DNA of 50,596 bases from Bdellovibrionota bacterium (GTDB lineage: Bacteria > Bdellovibrionota > Bdellovibrionia > Bdellovibrionales > JAEYZS01), in assembly GCA_040386775.1 (NCBI GenBank), contig JAZKEU010000010.1:1-50596 (forward strand). Direction: 5' to 3'. Under the pieces are notes generated by a model. The model did no database searches, had not been told where the DNA came from, and saw only the letters and a list, made by a program, of their open reading frames with translations. Both the position numbers and the translations under genes were made by a program. Below, piece after piece: positions 47,701-50,596 of this stretch (positions are counted from its first letter, which is position 1; the number at the start of each line of letters is the position of its first letter).

Positions 47701-48544
47701 CCTAAAGCAAATTCAAAAACTAGAAAAATCCAGTGAGGTTTATGAAAATCTCATCGTTGCGTCTCTTAGAATGAATGATGATGAAGAACTTCAAAATTGG
47801 TTGAGCCAGTACATTAAGGAATCGGCGGGAAGTGAGCGAAGTCAAATTTTTGCTTACTATTTAGGAATGGCAGATCGTATTCCTGAAAAGAAAGATTTCC
47901 AAATATCAGACGATCCAATGGTGATGTCGGCAAAAGCTCTTCAGGTTTGGACAAATAAAGACAATAAGAATGCGATTGATACGTTATTGAGCGTGCTGCG
48001 ACAACATCCAGAATCTCCGTATCCGTATTATGTGCTATCACAAGTTTATTATGATCAAGGTTATGCAGAACTTGCTCGCACAATCGTGTTGAATGGTTAT
48101 GAAAACACAGACAGTAGAGCGCTACTGCCCTTAGTTTATCAGTTGAGTGCAGTGACATACTCGACAACTTCGACAGCAAATGTAGAGTATGGACGAGATC
48201 AAAGTCTAGCTGAGAGTTTTGCATTGGCGTTTGCATCTTTAAAAGATAAAGATTCAGCATCACTCGATAAATCTTATCAAGCAGTTAAGAACTATAAGAC
48301 TTGGTTCAATGCAGTTAAGACTTTAGAGCTCGTTTATACAAACTCAAACGCATTTAAAGTCGATGATGACAGTAAGAATCTTTATACACAATGGTTGCAA
48401 TCACTTTATCAGTTATCACGTGGAAAAATTGAACTTTCATTAGAGAAAATGAGTATTCTAGCGCAGAAAAATCAGGTGGTTCCTAACTTTAAAGAGATTG
48501 AAAGAATGATTTCTAGTCGTGAAGTGGCTACGGAAAAGAAATAG
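44738..48544 (+). CDS. Giant secreted TPR protein, AgmU/GltD-like
   Basis: A 1268-aa exported protein: signal peptide (NLIIIAASLLASGISFA), then TPR-type repeats nearly end to end. The clearest are YYLLGFASEEMGKSSESIVH, VTWRLGEIFYDEGKYAKAEQ, YKLGAIYFSQKKINESALVF, KLELADLEYFLGNYAQASSY, FLKTAIFYKTGRIEESVKEL and YVLSQVYYDQGYAELARTIV. The size and all-TPR build match AgmU/GltD, a periplasmic gliding-motility protein of Myxococcus, and Bdellovibrio-type bacteria glide on surfaces. The function is assigned by architecture and neighbourhood. It has few Cys and no catalytic motif. The gene ends 7 bp before the next start. Confidence 0.8.
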   Translation: MKKLSAKRNLIIIAASLLASGISFAENKPSTGPTNEEIIYDSYRDYLKASQDYVATQRDASEQIRNWRKKRLAEIFNEKLDTTEQNLLLSNSNLIEEFNKFLKENSVDSLDDVLLIRLSQLYFEKANLEFSQQMKKNQSGSGIIPIPNYKKAILFSKLFTTKFPNSPIGDKAYYLLGFASEEMGKSSESIVHYEDLLKKYPASEFADEVTWRLGEIFYDEGKYAKAEQMHLKLSKIHGSFYTKAMYKLGAIYFSQKKINESALVFQKLISDIEKIKNKSPEDQAILDESFDYLATLLSNDNQLKISTEYQPEVYYRLGLLYKKRLDEKSMRIVFASATQKFPKSRQLPLMYTELIESFDNAQDSEKANMYRSQFVQVLTQDQKWWNANEEYKNIVFQTQDLLEFNLIKSAEYYAEKGYSKNDMGQLQIAKNRYFNFITKYSWSSYKDYAKLELADLEYFLGNYAQASSYYFEIVNESISPTLREEAAYSLIWSEVKKVGYDLNFDARNAAPQSLQKTVLDSSEKVFSQAAIFYISKIKNSSRKNKITYKLAEMYAEHGDFDISTQYLNMIISDTEHSAAITVRAYRFLMEIFNIKNDWSSLVSIQELYDSTFFGGDIESLDKENFRQKYRDKLEAAYNFELENKYLEAAQELEKVIIQNPRSPMNDFLQLKIAGFYIQIGQFSRAEGLCSSLENTKYKAEAQFLKTAIFYKTGRIEESVKELEVFALANKKHPWFEEAILNVLSLRSQMGSEEKSVEMIRKVNPETLTPYTYYEYIKALLETKKYDELYKAINATKGKPKYDSYRMQYFALQGQHDRYDYLGLDKTCTSIEKALQSKAKSAFGTLNKSFCEYAKLKTIVGQADVTLEDIVTRLNSIYSNKIDSVTTLALNEILTKSDLKNTFRAQFEQLIHKGWQIAKIYPLSEETQKLSQSIINYSGKLPLSLSYMINWKVGLGELFDFQAFSDKSGLWKDVRVSCESRQYSECLNGLKQIQKLEKSSEVYENLIVASLRMNDDEELQNWLSQYIKESAGSERSQIFAYYLGMADRIPEKKDFQISDDPMVMSAKALQVWTNKDNKNAIDTLLSVLRQHPESPYPYYVLSQVYYDQGYAELARTIVLNGYENTDSRALLPLVYQLSAVTYSTTSTANVEYGRDQSLAESFALAFASLKDKDSASLDKSYQAVKNYKTWFNAVKTLELVYTNSNAFKVDDDSKNLYTQWLQSLYQLSRGKIELSLEKMSILAQKNQVVPNFKEIERMISSREVATEKK

Positions 48545-48551
48545 GGGAAAT

Positions 48552-48833
48552 ATGAGACGCGCAGTATTCAGCTTTGTTATGATTTCAGTGGTTTCTTTAA
48601 CCGTCATTGCTCAAGTTGCCCCTGCGGAACAACAGCCAGGACTTCCAGTTCTTTCAAAAACTCCCAAATCATTGTTTTTAATTAAAAAAGCTAAAATCGA
48701 TAATGACGTAGGTGAGCCTGTATTATATCCTAGTGAAAAACAATCAAAGTTGCTAACAGATGAAAAGATATTCAACAAGTATAGACTTCAAATTTTGGAC
48801 GGACAGAAAGACGACTGGGGCAATACGCGCTAG
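48552..48833 (+). CDS. Small secreted protein in the gliding-type cluster, 93 aa
   Basis: The ATG at 48552 is preceded by GGGG and opens a signal peptide (MRRAVFSFVMISVVSLTVIA). A longer frame from inside the TPR gene is rejected. The mature peptide is short and Lys/Pro-rich (LPVLSKTPKSLFLIKKAKI) and ends DGQKDDWGNTR. No Cys and no known family. Its close spacing (7 bp) after the giant TPR gene argues for co-expression and probably a small periplasmic partner. Confidence 0.7.
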   Translation: MRRAVFSFVMISVVSLTVIAQVAPAEQQPGLPVLSKTPKSLFLIKKAKIDNDVGEPVLYPSEKQSKLLTDEKIFNKYRLQILDGQKDDWGNTR

Positions 48834-48849
48834 GGCATTTCTTTTTGTT

Positions 48850-49356
48850 ATGTTTTTTTCGTCAGTTGTTTTCGCGCAAAGCATGCGCTTTTCTGCAAAC
48901 GAAAAAATAATTATCAACTCAGTTATAGATCAATTTAAAAAAGAATGCGGCCATATCGCAGTTCTTGATGATGGGAAATTGAGAGAAATTCAAAATTTTT
49001 ATCAGACCAATAGAGAGTCAATGAGTGAAGACATCAAGAATTGTTACGGCGAATTTTTAAGTCAATTGGTTGGAACGCATAATATTTATCAACAAACTTG
49101 TGACGAAGTTACGCCTAAGGAAAATTACGGCAAAGATAAGGATCTTGCACGGATTTTCGTGAACATTAGAAAATATCATTCTGGTATCAGGGCTTACCAC
49201 GAAAAATTGAACGAGTGCTTGGTCCGCAAGGGTGCAGCACCAAAAGATATCATTGCTTTTACAGATTTTGAAAAGAATGCGAGAACCCTTTCCAGAAAAA
49301 TTAGAGAAACCAATATTCAACTACCCTTTAGAGAAAATTCGGTGAACTACAGATGA
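48850..49356 (+). CDS. Secreted Cys-rich protein in the gliding-type cluster
   Basis: No family recognised. The mature protein of about 155 aa is helical, with four Cys (KECGHIA, KNCYGEF, QTCDEV, NECLVR), probably two disulfides. The start is unclear. The frame continues upstream to an ATG at 48760, which would overlap the previous gene by 74 bp and carry about 20 unlikely residues. The ATG chosen here gives only a very short signal (MFFSSVVFAQS) lacking a basic n-region. A non-standard ATA at 48823, preceded by GGGG, would give a good signal peptide (RARAFLFVMFFSSVVFA). The stop overlaps the next start as ATGA. Confidence 0.65.
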   Translation: MFFSSVVFAQSMRFSANEKIIINSVIDQFKKECGHIAVLDDGKLREIQNFYQTNRESMSEDIKNCYGEFLSQLVGTHNIYQQTCDEVTPKENYGKDKDLARIFVNIRKYHSGIRAYHEKLNECLVRKGAAPKDIIAFTDFEKNARTLSRKIRETNIQLPFRENSVNYR

Positions 49357-50489
49357 GGTGTGTAACTGTAGCATTATTTTTATTCTCAACAGCTGCTTTT
49401 GGGAAAAATTTTAATGCTGATGTTAAGTTTGGATCTTTCTATGAGACGAATACTTATTACGCCAGTGACAAGAAAAAAGATGACATTGGGTTTTTAATGG
49501 AACCTCACCTTGCCTATAGTTCCGGTGGTCAATACAGCATTAGTACCGACTCTACAGTTTCTTATACAAAATATCTATCTAACACCAATCAAGATAATTT
49601 TACTTATGATCTGAATCTAAAAAACAATCTAAAAGTTGGTAATGCTTTTCAGGTTTATGTTACTCCCAAAGTAAAATTAATCAGTGAACCAGCATTAGAT
49701 AAAACGCAAGATCGATTGGAGCGCCAATTCATCGGGGCAAACCTCGGTATGATTTTTGCCAAAGACTCCAGAAGACAATATATTTTTGAAACTCAGTACG
49801 AGCAAGAAAGTTTAAGTCAAGCAGAGTACGATCACCTCAACAACCAGGCCATCACTGCAAAGTTGTATTATAAAAAATATTTTTTACCGGAGACCTTTGT
49901 TTATTTCGGAGTGAGCGGTGGTACAAGGCAATATCCTGACGGGCTCACAGCGCCAGATTTTAGAGTAAAGTATGATAATCAAAGAATTGAGCCGGGATTT
50001 GGTCTCGAAGGGCGTCTCACTAGATATTTCAAAATTAGATCTTATTTTGGTTATTCACTCATTCAATATAAAGCAAAAGGGAATTACCAAGACCCAGTTT
50101 ACATCCTGGAACTTGAAGAAGAATTATCTCCGAAAGATTTCTTGTTATTGGGTTTAGAGAACACGGCGGAAGATTCTTACTTTACAAATTTCCAACTCAA
50201 CCAAAAAGTTTACGTAGGATACGGAAGATTTATTGGTGACCAAATCCTTTGGGTTTCAAAAGTAGAATATGTTTACCGTACTTTTTCAAAACCTCAGCGC
50301 AGAGACGATCAAAGATTTGTTGCAGATTCTCGCTTAGAATATTCCTACAGTGAAAAATTAAAATTAGAAGCATCTGTCATGCTAGATGTTCTTTCCTCAG
50401 ATGCCGTGGATCCAGACACTACACCCATAGATCCATCCTCCAGTTATCAAAATATCCGCGCAGGCTTCTACGGAAAATATCTTTTCTAA
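49353..50489 (+). CDS. Outer-membrane beta-barrel protein of the gliding-type cluster
   Basis: A 378-aa protein with a signal peptide (MRCVTVALFLFSTAAFG) and then regularly alternating amphipathic strands with short Asp/Lys/Asn-rich loops (YSISTDSTVSYTKYL, AFQVYVTPKVKLI, QYIFETQYEQE, LLLGLENTAEDSYF). It ends GFYGKYLF, the terminal aromatic residue of outer-membrane barrels. About 12-16 strands would fit. It is comparable in role to the GltA/GltB/GltH barrels that anchor the Myxococcus gliding machine in the outer membrane. That assignment is from context, because barrel sequences diverge quickly. It is translationally coupled (ATGA) to the preceding gene. Confidence 0.8.
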   Translation: MRCVTVALFLFSTAAFGKNFNADVKFGSFYETNTYYASDKKKDDIGFLMEPHLAYSSGGQYSISTDSTVSYTKYLSNTNQDNFTYDLNLKNNLKVGNAFQVYVTPKVKLISEPALDKTQDRLERQFIGANLGMIFAKDSRRQYIFETQYEQESLSQAEYDHLNNQAITAKLYYKKYFLPETFVYFGVSGGTRQYPDGLTAPDFRVKYDNQRIEPGFGLEGRLTRYFKIRSYFGYSLIQYKAKGNYQDPVYILELEEELSPKDFLLLGLENTAEDSYFTNFQLNQKVYVGYGRFIGDQILWVSKVEYVYRTFSKPQRRDDQRFVADSRLEYSYSEKLKLEASVMLDVLSSDAVDPDTTPIDPSSSYQNIRAGFYGKYLF

Positions 50490-50596
50490 ATTCTGTGCCT
50501 ATGATCTAGAACCCCGTTTAAACAATGCATGGCAGAAATTGTGTATAAAAAACTATCATATTATTTCAATCATGCTATCGTTTTTAGGTCCATGGG

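Noticed and set aside
47814-48263. Open frame of 149 codons on the minus strand inside the giant TPR gene
   Set aside because: The TPR pattern continues unbroken on the plus strand; the antisense frame has no ribosome-binding site or recognisable protein.

Overview
The window (about 38% G+C, dense, short intergenic gaps) looks like chromosome of a Bdellovibrionota bacterium, probably Bdellovibrio-like. Pointers are a TIGR02147-family regulator (a family expanded in that group), a Pal / DUF4398 / YbgF-like envelope cluster without tolQRAB, a MotA/MotB pair, many secreted proteins and lipoproteins with no recognisable family, and a TPR-rich cluster resembling deltaproteobacterial (Myxococcus Glt/Agm) gliding genes. 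Taxonomy is an inference. I saw no tRNA, rRNA, CRISPR array, insertion sequence or prophage.

Layout. 0-3 kb (minus): a partial CFI-box secreted protein, then pssA behind a SEC59/DGK-like CTP-dependent lipid kinase. 3-8 kb: three proteins without a family and a large gluzincin / TolB-propeller / outer-membrane-barrel fusion, divergent from pal. 8-12 kb: pal, a DUF4398 lipoprotein and a YbgF-like protein, then tsaD, rsmA and smpB. 12-13 kb: a secreted protein of unknown function and a small basic protein with its own promoter. 13-17 kb: a LysR regulator divergent from a folate cluster made of a CADD-like pABA enzyme, folB, a folK-folP fusion and a CofE-like ligase, the gene set that fills the folate pathway in Chlamydia. 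17-25 kb: a secreted thermolysin-like protease, a phosphodiesterase and a YegS-like lipid kinase whose start codons are 2 bp apart, a bare two-TM HAMP protein, a coiled-coil lipoprotein, and rluB overlapping a protein of unknown function.

25-31 kb looks accessory. A TIGR02147 regulator, possibly leaderless and preceded by a palindrome, heads two secreted proteins. One of these is an HExxH protein whose 5' coding region contains a perfect 17-bp hairpin. After an AT-rich gap come a 70-aa secreted peptide with stacked dyads in its promoter and leader, and a pair of secreted proteins.

31-42 kb is envelope and export: dsbD, motAB with an unusual MotB C-terminus, a lipoprotein, a divergent S26 (signal peptidase I-like) protein behind a perfect 20-bp palindrome, a DnaQ-WYL fusion, an LspA-HAMP fusion translationally coupled to an oligopeptide-binding lipoprotein, then dacB and a MltD-like transglycosylase. 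42.7-50.5 kb is a same-strand block of secreted proteins: TPR proteins of 447 and 1268 aa, small secreted proteins, and an outer-membrane barrel. It could assemble a trans-envelope machine. The last 107 bases hold no gene that I can see.
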